Positions 51,319 to 57,902 of a DNA stretch of 57,989 nucleotides are shown one piece after another. The first letter of the stretch is position 1. Each line of letters starts with the position of its first letter. The notes below the pieces were generated by a model, which made no database searches, was not told the origin of the DNA, and saw nothing but the letters and a program-made list of their open reading frames with translations. Location of the stretch: positions 1 to 57,989 of IMG/VR virus record IMGVR_UViG_3300012922_000008, one strand, 5' to 3'. Made by a program: the position numbers and the translations under genes. The stretch comes from a virus.

Positions 51319-51738
51319 CTAAGCGATACGATATATACCTTTAGATACAACATACGGCCATTTTAACCAATTAGGAAAGTTCTCTGCCATAACTTCAGGA
51401 TGATAAAACTGCCACAATTTTACATTCGTCTTACGAACACCCGGACTCCATCCTCCAGCATAATTCATGTCTAAATGAAGTAACCCTCCTCGGTCAAACT
51501 CTCCATATATCGTTATAGCTTCCACGTTCTTAACTGGAACCTTACAGAACTTCAACCATTCATTATACATAGTTCTAGATGGCTTACCAAGATACATAAA
51601 ACTACGCTTTCCCGCAATCGCACTTAAGAATATACGAGTAGGAGCTTTCCCAGGAAAGGGTTTAATTCCTCTTGCATGAGTTATACTCTCAGGCTTTTTA
51701 ATCCACTTTGATACTATTTGTGTAGTAAATCGTTTCAT
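51319..51738 (-). CDS. Hypothetical protein in ligase cluster (139 aa)
   Basis: A 139-residue basic, Trp and Pro-rich protein (KPFPGKAPTRIFLSAIAGKRS, GGLLHLDMNYAGGWSPG). It looks folded with several beta strands. It is the gene before amidoligase 2. I cannot link it to a family. Confidence 0.5.
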   Translation of the reverse strand: MKRFTTQIVSKWIKKPESITHARGIKPFPGKAPTRIFLSAIAGKRSFMYLGKPSRTMYNEWLKFCKVPVKNVEAITIYGEFDRGGLLHLDMNYAGGWSPGVRKTNVKLWQFYHPEVMAENFPNWLKWPYVVSKGIYRIA

Positions 51739-51750
51739 AATCGTTTCAAA

Positions 51751-52230
51751 TTAAGCTGGAATCTCTAACCCTGGTCTTTTAGCTTTCTGTCCCAAATCCT
51801 TCGTAAGATAGACAACCTTATTCCCTGACTTAGCGTTTATAAAGGGCTTACTAATCTCATAGTTAATTAGATTACCCCAAAGATGTTTATTAAGCCTCTC
51901 ATAAGACATAACTTGAGTTAAAATCAATGACCCAAACCCTGCCTCATATGCCGCTTCTCGAATAGCTTCAACTACCTGATTAAAATAAAGAGGCTCCCTA
52001 GGCATCGGGTCAATATAGCTCGCTGTCAAAACCGCACAGCACCCCGGCATCTGCTGAAGCATAAACACTGCATTAAAGTCCTTTGCCGTAATCTGGCAGT
52101 GAACCGCATCCCACTCGTTATGTCCCCACAACTTCTTAGGATTGCTCTTAAACCCCCACCCATTCTTCTCACAAATCTCTGGAAGTGTCTCCAGAATCAA
52201 GTTTGGATGTCCAACCATTTCTCTTAACAT
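51751..52230 (-). CDS. Possible acetyltransferase-like protein (159 aa)
   Basis: A 159-residue alpha/beta protein. The segment FNQVVEAIREAAYEAGFGSLILTQVM, with a following NKHLWGN and a C-terminal strand KVVYLTKDL, loosely resembles the acceptor half of GNAT proteins, but the acetyl-CoA-binding RxxGxG/A loop is missing. The ATG is preceded by GGAGAACGAAGTA. The call is tentative. Confidence 0.4.
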   Translation of the reverse strand: MLREMVGHPNLILETLPEICEKNGWGFKSNPKKLWGHNEWDAVHCQITAKDFNAVFMLQQMPGCCAVLTASYIDPMPREPLYFNQVVEAIREAAYEAGFGSLILTQVMSYERLNKHLWGNLINYEISKPFINAKSGNKVVYLTKDLGQKAKRPGLEIPA

Positions 52231-52267
52231 TACTTCGTTCTCCTTTTCTTATCAAATTGCTTCATGC

Positions 52268-52348
52268 TCACGGACCCACTTTTGGGTGGATAGATTGGGT
52301 GTCAAGTTCTCGGTCCCCTTCATAGCTACCTGTAACATAACAAGACAT
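52268..52348 (-). CDS. Possible 26-residue peptide with strong RBS
   Basis: An ATG with GGGAGGATAAG just before it opens 26 codons, directly after the Cys-rich gene stop. A GTGA junction leads to a further 13-codon frame that ends TAATG with the next gene. The ribosome-binding site is good, but the peptide is too short to judge by composition; it may be a translational link. Confidence 0.3.
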   Translation of the reverse strand: MSCYVTGSYEGDRELDTQSIHPKVGP

Positions 52349-52349
52349 C

Positions 52350-52832
52350 TTATCCTCCCTTCTTCTTAACATCCTTAATCTGATTCATAGCCTGTCTCAA
52401 CGCATGTGGTGTAGCTGTAGTATACTCCCACTCAGCCTCACAGTCCTTACAACACAGCGGCAATCCATATACCTTACGATGTGTCGCTAAAGTACAGATA
52501 ATACACTCGTTAGAGCGTTTGAACATCTTATAAGCTTCTTCAAGTAGCGCTCCACATCCATTCTGTTTATGAGCCTTGCGCTCTTTCTTAGTGAAGTAGA
52601 AGCAATTACATGCTCTACAGTTCGCCCACCCCTTCCGCCAGTGTGAGCCTTGAGCGCCGCACCAATATCGATAATCACCACCGTTTAAAGGGTCACCTTC
52701 ACCAGTGAGATTAGTTACTGTGTAGCCAGTGTTAACTCGCTCCGCTACATAGTACTTCTCCATCTTGGGCATTCTGATGCCCCCAGGGAAGCCAGAGACT
52801 TTACGGACTAGGTAATCGGGGAGACTAATCAT
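52350..52832 (-). CDS. Cys-rich zinc protein (160 aa)
   Basis: From the ATG at 52832, overlapping the GNAT gene as ATGATTAG, this is 160 residues. Cys pairs are WC, NCRACNC, GCG, CIIC and LCCKDC, enough for two or three zinc sites. The C-terminus is basic (IKDVKKKGG). A longer TTG-started frame exists, but its extra N-terminus is only a shifted copy of the GNAT gene. A nucleic-acid-binding role is plausible. Confidence 0.6.
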   Translation of the reverse strand: MISLPDYLVRKVSGFPGGIRMPKMEKYYVAERVNTGYTVTNLTGEGDPLNGGDYRYWCGAQGSHWRKGWANCRACNCFYFTKKERKAHKQNGCGALLEEAYKMFKRSNECIICTLATHRKVYGLPLCCKDCEAEWEYTTATPHALRQAMNQIKDVKKKGG

Positions 52833-53217
52833 GCAATCGTTTTCCCCACAAAGCGGTTTTTGTGTCTCGACGACTAGTAAATCGTATCCATCCGCTAGTT
52901 TGAAGAAGATGAATCTCAACTATATTGTCATTTTTTACCGTTGCTAACAATAAATTCACGCCAGCTTCTTTTGCCAAATTCTCGCGTAACTGTAAAAGTT
53001 TTCTTCCTTCTCCTCTATTACGAAATTGAGGTTCAACCAATACACCGTGAGTGATAATAGTACGTCTATTACCCGGCATAAAACTCATGCTAAACTTTGC
53101 AACAGTTGTTACATACTCTATTGTTCGTTTATCTCGAAGAATAGGATACATACCACGTGTATGAAAAGCACGCTGTAGCAGGTATATTGATTCATTAAGA
53201 GAGTTTGTGCGTATCAA
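52825..53217 (-). CDS. GNAT-family acetyltransferase
   Basis: A 130-residue GNAT protein. The acetyl-CoA pyrophosphate loop is FRNRGEGR at residues 65-72, preceded by the strand HGVLVEP and followed by the helix KLLQLRENLAKEAG and a strand LLLATVKNDN. The start is TTG overlapping the upstream stop. It may acetylate an intermediate or an antibiotic-like molecule; in this cluster it could modify a peptide product. Confidence 0.75.
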   Translation of the reverse strand: MIRTNSLNESIYLLQRAFHTRGMYPILRDKRTIEYVTTVAKFSMSFMPGNRRTIITHGVLVEPQFRNRGEGRKLLQLRENLAKEAGVNLLLATVKNDNIVEIHLLQTSGWIRFTSRRDTKTALWGKRLHD

Positions 53218-53375
53218 TTTTGAAAACCTTTCTCTGGGTTCCGTTTTGCCGGAACTGAAAACTCTACCTTCTCACTCTCTTCTTGACACTTTGGACACGG
53301 TTGAGTGTCGTACTTTGCATCTACAATACTCTCAAACCTCCCATGCTTAGGGCATTCAAACTCGAATATTGGCAC
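53214..53375 (-). CDS. FmdB-like zinc ribbon (53 aa)
   Basis: A GTG frame of 53 codons. The pattern MPIFEFECPKHGRFE, then CPKCQEESEKVEF and a Pro-Ala-Lys-Arg tail, closely follows FmdB-type putative regulatory zinc ribbons: a Cys-x-x-His pair and a CxxC pair around a small beta sheet. It overlaps the cyclotransferase-like and GNAT genes on either side. Confidence 0.65.
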   Translation of the reverse strand: MPIFEFECPKHGRFESIVDAKYDTQPCPKCQEESEKVEFSVPAKRNPEKGFQN

Positions 53376-53805
53376 GATACACTCCATCTTCAATAGGATT
53401 ATTATACTTCATACCGGGAAACGTATGTTCATATACCCAAGAACTCATCCACCCAAAATCTGGTCCTTCAGGATTACCAACCCCAACTTCAACAATTTTA
53501 CGAGTGTAAGCAAACCCATTAGATTCAATGCTATCCAGCCATTTCCAAAGCTTCTGAGGAATCTTAAATACCTCCCCATACACTTCCCTATGAATATCCT
53601 CAGTAAACCGTAACCCAACCCCGCTACCAATGCTATAAAGAATAGCCCCCGGCAACACAGCCTCTCCAATAAACTCTGCTCTGTATGTAAGGTCAAGTAT
53701 AAACCCACGTTTTAATATGCCATAGACAAATAGATAATCACACACCTTCTCAGGCTCTTGAAGAGATACCTCATTCAAACTCCACGCTGGAATTACTCCC
53801 GTCAT
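53356..53805 (-). CDS. Gamma-glutamylcyclotransferase-like protein
   Basis: A 149-residue protein with the GGCT/AIG2 mark FVYGILKRG at residues 26-34, a later VYGEVFKIP strand, a catalytic-Glu-like LDSIES and a final Tyr-Arg-Arg-Lys run (AYTRKIVEV). These enzymes release amines from gamma-glutamyl amides as 5-oxoproline. Next to amidoligases it may reverse or edit gamma-glutamyl tags. The ATG overlaps the previous gene as ATGA. Confidence 0.76.
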   Translation of the reverse strand: MTGVIPAWSLNEVSLQEPEKVCDYLFVYGILKRGFILDLTYRAEFIGEAVLPGAILYSIGSGVGLRFTEDIHREVYGEVFKIPQKLWKWLDSIESNGFAYTRKIVEVGVGNPEGPDFGWMSSWVYEHTFPGMKYNNPIEDGVYRANIRV

Positions 53806-53972
53806 TTATTCACCCACCCATTCAAAACTTGATTCCCGCACTTACAACGCCAGATTGGGAGGTCTAGGTTGTAGTCCACACTATGAGAGATAGAAAAGCG
53901 CAAGTACGCACGCCCCTCACAATGTCCACACTTTCGTCCAATTATAGCGTTCCAAATTACTCTTAACATCAT
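53802..53972 (-). CDS. Zinc ribbon mini-protein (56 aa)
   Basis: AAGGAG sits two bases before an ATGATG pair and opens 56 codons. CGHC and CKCG pairs, 28 residues apart, form a zinc ribbon between beta strands (YLRFSISHSVDYN). It follows the structured region and its terminator-like hairpin at once, so that hairpin could control its translation. It ends as ATGA with the cyclotransferase-like gene. Confidence 0.6.
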   Translation of the reverse strand: MMLRVIWNAIIGRKCGHCEGRAYLRFSISHSVDYNLDLPIWRCKCGNQVLNGWVNK

Positions 53973-53989
53973 TACTCCTTAAAAAGTAT

Positions 53990-54540
53990 CGGGGTGGGTG
54001 AAAAGCCCTCTCGCTCTAATCCACCCCTCGACATTTCCATTTGTTTTAGCGCAACCAGCGGCCAAACTGGTTTGGTTTTAGTCTACTATAGGGTCCACGA
54101 AGGTCCGCTAAGTATTTGTGCGCATATTCACCTACTTGAGAGAACTCAAGCAAATGAAGTCAATCACAGCTATTCACCGCTGTGAATATCAACCCAACAC
54201 AAAGCCTCTAAGAAGTGTGTCCTAGCTCTGCCCTAGTAGACAATTATCTTAAGTCATAGCCATATCCTTGTTTAGAACGGGGTGCCTGAGTATTCCATTA
54301 ATATAAAGCCCTTAACAGAACATCGGAAGTCAGCTCTCAATGGACCGTAGGTCCTCAAGCTTCCCACCTAGCCTCTACACCGCCCACAGAGGGACACGAA
54401 CATACAACCATCAACAACTATACACTAGGAACAACAACCACATAGCGGACTTGGCTCTCACCAAGCTGGCCCGAAAGGGCCACCCACCAATAGTCATCAC
54501 CAGCAGAGTGCGTTAGCATTCTTCGGCAATGTGTTGGGAA
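53990..54540. ncRNA. Candidate large structured noncoding RNA
   Basis: About 550 nt without a plausible gene in a genome with few gaps. Local hairpins include 54134-54150 (CTTGAG-AGAA-CTCAAG), 54062-54075 (CCAAAC-TG-GTTTGG), 54165-54187 (two mutually exclusive 6-bp hairpins), 54342-54354 and 54467-54482 (TGGCCC-GAAA-GGGCCA). Long-range pairs are 53993-54000 with 54481-54488, 54103-54110 with 54443-54450, and 54081-54093 with 54231-54241 (bulged, a possible pseudoknot). GAAA and cUUCGg loops (54519-54532) favour the plus strand. A hairpin with five T at the left end favours minus. Size and style recall the phage RNAs GOLLD and ROOL, not tested. Confidence 0.5.
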
Positions 54541-54545
54541 CTCGT

Positions 54546-54827
54546 TTATTCAAACATACTCCAAGCTTTATTGTATTCATCATCATTCATTAGACTTGAG
54601 TGGTCAGTTAATTTCTTATTAACCTCAGACTGACATATCCCACCACCACAAATCAAAACTCCCTTGTAGTTCCTTTGTACAGACCTTCCACAATAAAAGC
54701 ACATTAATCCAGGCATTACTTTCCCACTCCCGCCACAAGTTTCACAAACTTGTGAGTTTATTAAGGAGTTAAAGATAGCTTGTCCACTACAAGTAGGACA
54801 GCTTACTGGTTTGACAGTTTTGCCCAA
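54546..54827 (-). CDS. DnaJ-like zinc-finger protein (93 aa)
   Basis: CPTCSGQ, CETCGGSGKV and CFYCG repeats resemble the CxxCxGxG zinc fingers of DnaJ. The start is not certain: TTG 54827, about nine bases after GGGAG, is preferred over an upstream TTG at 54878 that lies inside amidoligase 3. It could bind zinc and assist folding or RNA binding. It ends just before the candidate RNA. Confidence 0.6.
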   Translation of the reverse strand: MGKTVKPVSCPTCSGQAIFNSLINSQVCETCGGSGKVMPGLMCFYCGRSVQRNYKGVLICGGGICQSEVNKKLTDHSSLMNDDEYNKAWSMFE

Positions 54828-55852
54828 CTCTCCATACTCCCATCTCCATGACCAGTCCAGGGTTGATTGAACTTCCAATTAGACACAAAATCCCCTGGGT
54901 CTTTAACAAGGGACTCAATGCCGTTCATTGCAAGATTGTGCACTTGTGGTTTCCAGCCTTTATTAAATAAACCATAACGCCCAAAAGTTGTCAAATAATT
55001 CAAAAGGTACTTATTTTTGGTAATCAACGCCCTAGCTGCTTTTTGGTTATTCTCATTAATAATACCAATAACTTCCATCTCATCAGCTTGCCATAAGTCT
55101 TGAGCTTTACTATCAACTAAGGCCAATACACCCCTTACAATCTCAAATGCCAAATTCGTAATCCCCGGATGTGATAGCACAGGCGAACTTAGAACTCTAT
55201 ACTCTAATCCATGAGGTGGTAGTCTATACTCTCCAGCTAATCCGTAGTACTCTCGTCGTTTATTACTCTCTAAATGTGCTCCTGCTGCAACAAAGAACAC
55301 TCCAAGAACCGCATCTAACGCTTTCACATAAGGCACAAATTTATTCATTTGAGCTTCAGGAGTCTTGTAATGAGGCCCCCACCCAGACATATGAACATGA
55401 ACTCCATTAAACCTATATCTCAACTTACGCGGGTCCCCACAATCTCTACCTCCCATGTGATAAGCATTATGTGATGGGTCACAGCCTAGAATAACATATT
55501 GTTCAGGAGTCTTCTTCAACACATCAATAGGAATCATCGGAGCGTTATCAAGTACTAATGAAGCTCCATTAGACTTCTCCCAAATACCTTTCAATCCATT
55601 CCTAATTGAATCAACAAGATAAGCTATACATCCATGTGGACGCGCGCCTAGCTCAGCTTGGAATCCATCATTGTAAATTGTAGCGCCATAGTCATTCCCT
55701 TGTTTTAAAACTTCTACTTTAACCGGCTTATCCTTGGGCGGAAGAAACTCAAACGCAGGCAATATCTTCCCATCCTTACTCCTAGAGAATATCTCCGGGT
55801 CTGAACCAAACTCATAATGCCTAAATCGTTGGATACGTGAGAAGTCCTGCAA
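54803..55852 (-). CDS. COOH-NH2 ligase (amidoligase 3, 349 aa)
   Basis: The third amidoligase. FGSDPEIF near residue 15, NDGFQAELGARPHG near 61, GVHVHMS near 150 and HGLEYRVLSSPVLSHP near 210 give all family marks; a C-terminal helical segment completes the fold. TTG 55852 has GGAG seven bases upstream. It lies in the far-upstream part of the leftward block, about 3.5 kb from amidoligase 2, with zinc proteins and the GGCT gene between. Confidence 0.78.
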   Translation of the reverse strand: MQDFSRIQRFRHYEFGSDPEIFSRSKDGKILPAFEFLPPKDKPVKVEVLKQGNDYGATIYNDGFQAELGARPHGCIAYLVDSIRNGLKGIWEKSNGASLVLDNAPMIPIDVLKKTPEQYVILGCDPSHNAYHMGGRDCGDPRKLRYRFNGVHVHMSGWGPHYKTPEAQMNKFVPYVKALDAVLGVFFVAAGAHLESNKRREYYGLAGEYRLPPHGLEYRVLSSPVLSHPGITNLAFEIVRGVLALVDSKAQDLWQADEMEVIGIINENNQKAARALITKNKYLLNYLTTFGRYGLFNKGWKPQVHNLAMNGIESLVKDPGDFVSNWKFNQPWTGHGDGSMESWAKLSNQ

Positions 55853-56042
55853 GTTTAATCTCCTTCCTTACAACATCAGGTTCAACAGGCTCCTGATGTT
55901 TAACTGCATGGTCTTTATCAATATGATGCAACCTACACTGTTCACACCAAAGTAAATCCACAACCTCAATCATATCGCCCCTAATAACAGTTACAGTCCC
56001 CGGTCGTGGTCTAAATAGAGCCATTATCGTGTTATAATCCAC
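55821..56042 (-). CDS. Small hypothetical protein with CxxC (73 aa)
   Basis: A GTG (56042) with GGAG seven bases before it opens 73 codons; an ATG at 56024 is a second choice. A beta-rich N-terminus is followed by WCEQCRLHHIDKDH, a CxxC plus His cluster that could bind zinc. It overlaps the amidoligase start by 32 nt and may be its partner. Confidence 0.55.
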   Translation of the reverse strand: MDYNTIMALFRPRPGTVTVIRGDMIEVVDLLWCEQCRLHHIDKDHAVKHQEPVEPDVVRKEIKLAGLLTYPTI

Positions 56043-56250
56043 CCTTCATCTCCGGTATTGCAATTCGTTCCCACATTCTCCTATGACAACTAACACATTC
56101 CATCCTGGTATTCATTATTCCAGGGTCGATAGAACTTGCCCATGCTGCTGTCAATCTCATCCCCAGTAACCTACTACAAAACTTACAATCAACAGCACTT
56201 TCAAACTCAAACTCTTTATACTGAGGTTGAACCGTTCCCATCTCGGACAT
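56032..56250 (-). CDS. Zinc-binding small protein (72 aa)
   Basis: CKFC and CVSCHRRMW, about 30 residues apart, make a four-Cys zinc site. Two ATG codons (56250 and 56241) are possible starts; a TTG at 56268 would only add residues that overlap the upstream gene. It ends inside the next gene (overlap 11 nt). Probably a small zinc-ribbon protein. Confidence 0.5.
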   Translation of the reverse strand: MSEMGTVQPQYKEFEFESAVDCKFCSRLLGMRLTAAWASSIDPGIMNTRMECVSCHRRMWERIAIPEMKGGL

Positions 56251-56497
56251 TTGGCATTTCTCTCTCAACCGCAGTAATTTTAACTACATTAGCTGAAGTA
56301 AACACATCTACTTGCCCTGCCTTCAACTTATTCTCCCTAATTACAGTCATCGGCTGCCCAATAGTAATCTTATGTGGCCAAGCAGCAAGCTTACCAGACG
56401 CCATTACTTCCTTATTCTCAAGAATCCTAACCCAAGTCTTAGCCGTCCTATCCAAGCGCCACGTTGTACCACTGGATGTGAGTATATCTAAAATCAT
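56216..56497 (-). CDS. Small beta protein, tandem paralogue B
   Basis: A 93-residue protein overlapping its paralogue upstream as TAATG. It shares the pattern TSSGTTWRLDRTAKTWVRI and GKLAAWPHKITIGQP with the 76-residue gene before it, so the pair comes from duplication. It is a compact beta fold with a longer polar tail. Function unknown. Confidence 0.55.
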   Translation of the reverse strand: MILDILTSSGTTWRLDRTAKTWVRILENKEVMASGKLAAWPHKITIGQPMTVIRENKLKAGQVDVFTSANVVKITAVEREMPNVRDGNGSTSV

Positions 56498-56727
56498 TAC
56501 AATATCTCCGTTACTAACGAAGTCCTCACTATGTGAACATTAAATCCTTCTTTAATCGTATCATCTTGAAGGAACGCCGGGAAGCCGATTGCAAGGTAGG
56601 GCCACGTAATTAAATGTCCGTGCTCATTTCTAATTGGACCAGACTTACTAGTAGTTCCTAATCTTTTCCAAGTCATCTTCTTCTTGTTTAGGCTATAGGT
56701 TGAGCCTGATTCAGTTTTGAATCTCAT
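56497..56727 (-). CDS. Small beta protein, tandem paralogue A
   Basis: A 76-residue protein starting right after the upstream stop. FKTESGSTYSLNKKKMTWKRL and GHLITWPYLAIGFP mirror the next gene. Both have an RTS or TSANVV-like end that may be a shared strand. The tandem copy suggests a dimer or a family of small binding proteins; no function is known. Confidence 0.55.
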   Translation of the reverse strand: MRFKTESGSTYSLNKKKMTWKRLGTTSKSGPIRNEHGHLITWPYLAIGFPAFLQDDTIKEGFNVHIVRTSLVTEIL

Positions 56728-56910
56728 TTAACCTTCGCCTCCAATCTCATAGCCTTGATATAGCCAATCAAAATAGTTATACTCCGACTCATGTGCTGTG
56801 CTAATCCTCTGTACAGGCTCAACAGGTTCAACTGAAGCCTCAGTTAGTGGACGCTTTTCGACCAACAAAGTCGGGTCCCATGACTTATTATCCAACCAAT
56901 TATAGCTCAT
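56728..56910 (-). CDS. Small acidic protein (60 aa)
   Basis: From the ATG at 56910, with AAGGAG seven bases upstream, this is 60 residues rich in Glu, Trp and Tyr (SYNWLDNKSWDP and YNYFDWLYQGYEI). The frame is open farther upstream from a TTG, but the Shine-Dalgarno favours this start. Not recognised. Confidence 0.55.
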   Translation of the reverse strand: MSYNWLDNKSWDPTLLVEKRPLTEASVEPVEPVQRISTAHESEYNYFDWLYQGYEIGGEG

Positions 56911-56962
56911 GGTAAATCTCCTTCCTTCCCAACAAACCAAATTGTAATAAACGGCACTAAAT

Positions 56963-57049
56963 TTACACAAAGTCTGTTATATATAGCCGCATAATGTATG
57001 CCAATCCAACAACTACCCCATCTAAACAGTAAACCAATCCGTAAATCAA
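56963..57049 (-). CDS. Possible 28-residue membrane peptide
   Basis: A TTG overlapping the stop of the next upstream gene (TTGA) opens 28 codons with a hydrophobic run (LVYCLDGVVVGLAYI). It would be one membrane segment. No Shine-Dalgarno is seen apart from coupling, so support is limited. Confidence 0.3.
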   Translation of the reverse strand: MIYGLVYCLDGVVVGLAYIMRLYITDFV

Positions 57050-57576
57050 GCTTCCCTATTTGAAGGTGAAGGAATCTCATTCCCAAACTCCTTATCTAAT
57101 ATCAACGCCCCGCTCACCTTAGCCTGTAACTCTTCTTTTATATCATTTGGCGCTTGACTATTAGCTATACTTACAGCAGCCTCAACTGCCGCTAATCTAG
57201 CGCACATACAGCCTTTTCCATGCTGCTTAGGCGCAAAGCACTTAATCTTCGCCCTATGTCTAAACACCCTCATACTCTTAATCTTCTTCTCTACCTGCTG
57301 AAGAATACTATCATAGATATTACAGTCGAAACCATTAATACTCCTAGCAGTACTAACAACCATAAAGCATCTAGCAACGCGCCTAACCGCGTCTCCATAA
57401 CTCGTAATACCAGAAATTTCATCTTTGCGACCAAAGTAAGTTGATATCCTAGCATATTCTCCATGATATAAGCTCGGTAAACCATCTCCTTCACCTGCAA
57501 CTAGTTTAGATAACTGTTGTTTAGCACAATCTAAAGCAATCTTATCTTCCTTATAAGTCTCAAGTGAATAGGACAT
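57046..57576 (-). CDS. Hypothetical helical protein (176 aa)
   Basis: A 176-residue protein after AGAAAGGACAAG. It is largely helical with several Cys (RCFMVV, DCNIYD, CFAPKQHGKGCMCARL); the CMC/His group might bind a metal. It is an early-region gene by position. No family is recognised. Confidence 0.5.
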   Translation of the reverse strand: MSYSLETYKEDKIALDCAKQQLSKLVAGEGDGLPSLYHGEYARISTYFGRKDEISGITSYGDAVRRVARCFMVVSTARSINGFDCNIYDSILQQVEKKIKSMRVFRHRAKIKCFAPKQHGKGCMCARLAAVEAAVSIANSQAPNDIKEELQAKVSGALILDKEFGNEIPSPSNREA

Positions 57577-57587
57577 CTTGTCCTTTC

Positions 57588-57758
57588 TTATAGCGCCAAA
57601 TGATAGATAACTATGATAATTGTCTCACTACCACCTTCAAGCAAAGGTCTAGCAGCAATAGATACTTCAACAGACTCAAACTTGTTAGCTTGAAACCACT
57701 CTATATAGTTTCTGGTTGATACTTGGGTTGGTCCAAAGAACACACGTGTTTCAAGCAC
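57588..57758 (-). CDS. Cse60-like small protein (56 aa)
   Basis: A GTG with a strong GGAGG six bases upstream opens 56 codons. An N-terminal strand (TRVFFGPTQ), a helix (STRNYIEWFQANKF), then strands VEVSIAAR and TIIIVIYH resemble the small Cse60-like family found in phages and spore formers. It overlaps the upstream gene by 58 nt. Function unknown. Confidence 0.55.
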   Translation of the reverse strand: MLETRVFFGPTQVSTRNYIEWFQANKFESVEVSIAARPLLEGGSETIIIVIYHLAL

Positions 57759-57895
57759 TGAAAACCTCCGTTTGCTTTATTGGTTAAGTTCCGTAAGCGC
57801 CTATCCTCACGCTTATTAACCGCACGCTGGATAGATACAGCATGACGCTCTTTATACTTATTTATCCACGCTTGATACGTAATGATATCTTCCAA
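57701..57895 (-). CDS. Small basic protein (64 aa), first gene of leftward block
   Basis: A TTG six bases after GGGAGG opens 64 codons. The N-terminal half is a basic helix (KYKERHAVSIQRAVNKREDRRL) and the tail carries two Cys. The Shine-Dalgarno sits at the edge of the 18-bp repeat. It appears to be the first gene transcribed leftward in the window, so its promoter must lie beyond or in the repeat. Confidence 0.55.
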   Translation of the reverse strand: MEDIITYQAWINKYKERHAVSIQRAVNKREDRRLRNLTNKANGGFQCLKHVCSLDQPKYQPETI

Positions 57896-57902
57896 GAATT
57901 AC

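Noticed and set aside
53994-54185. 63-codon frame on the + strand in the structured region
   Set aside because: No Shine-Dalgarno, polar-random composition, and it crosses several hairpins; the region is better read as RNA.
53990-54540. Hammerhead or other self-cleaving ribozyme, tmRNA or RNase P RNA
   Set aside because: I looked for the CTGATGA/GAAA hammerhead core and for a tRNA-like acceptor end and found neither on either strand.
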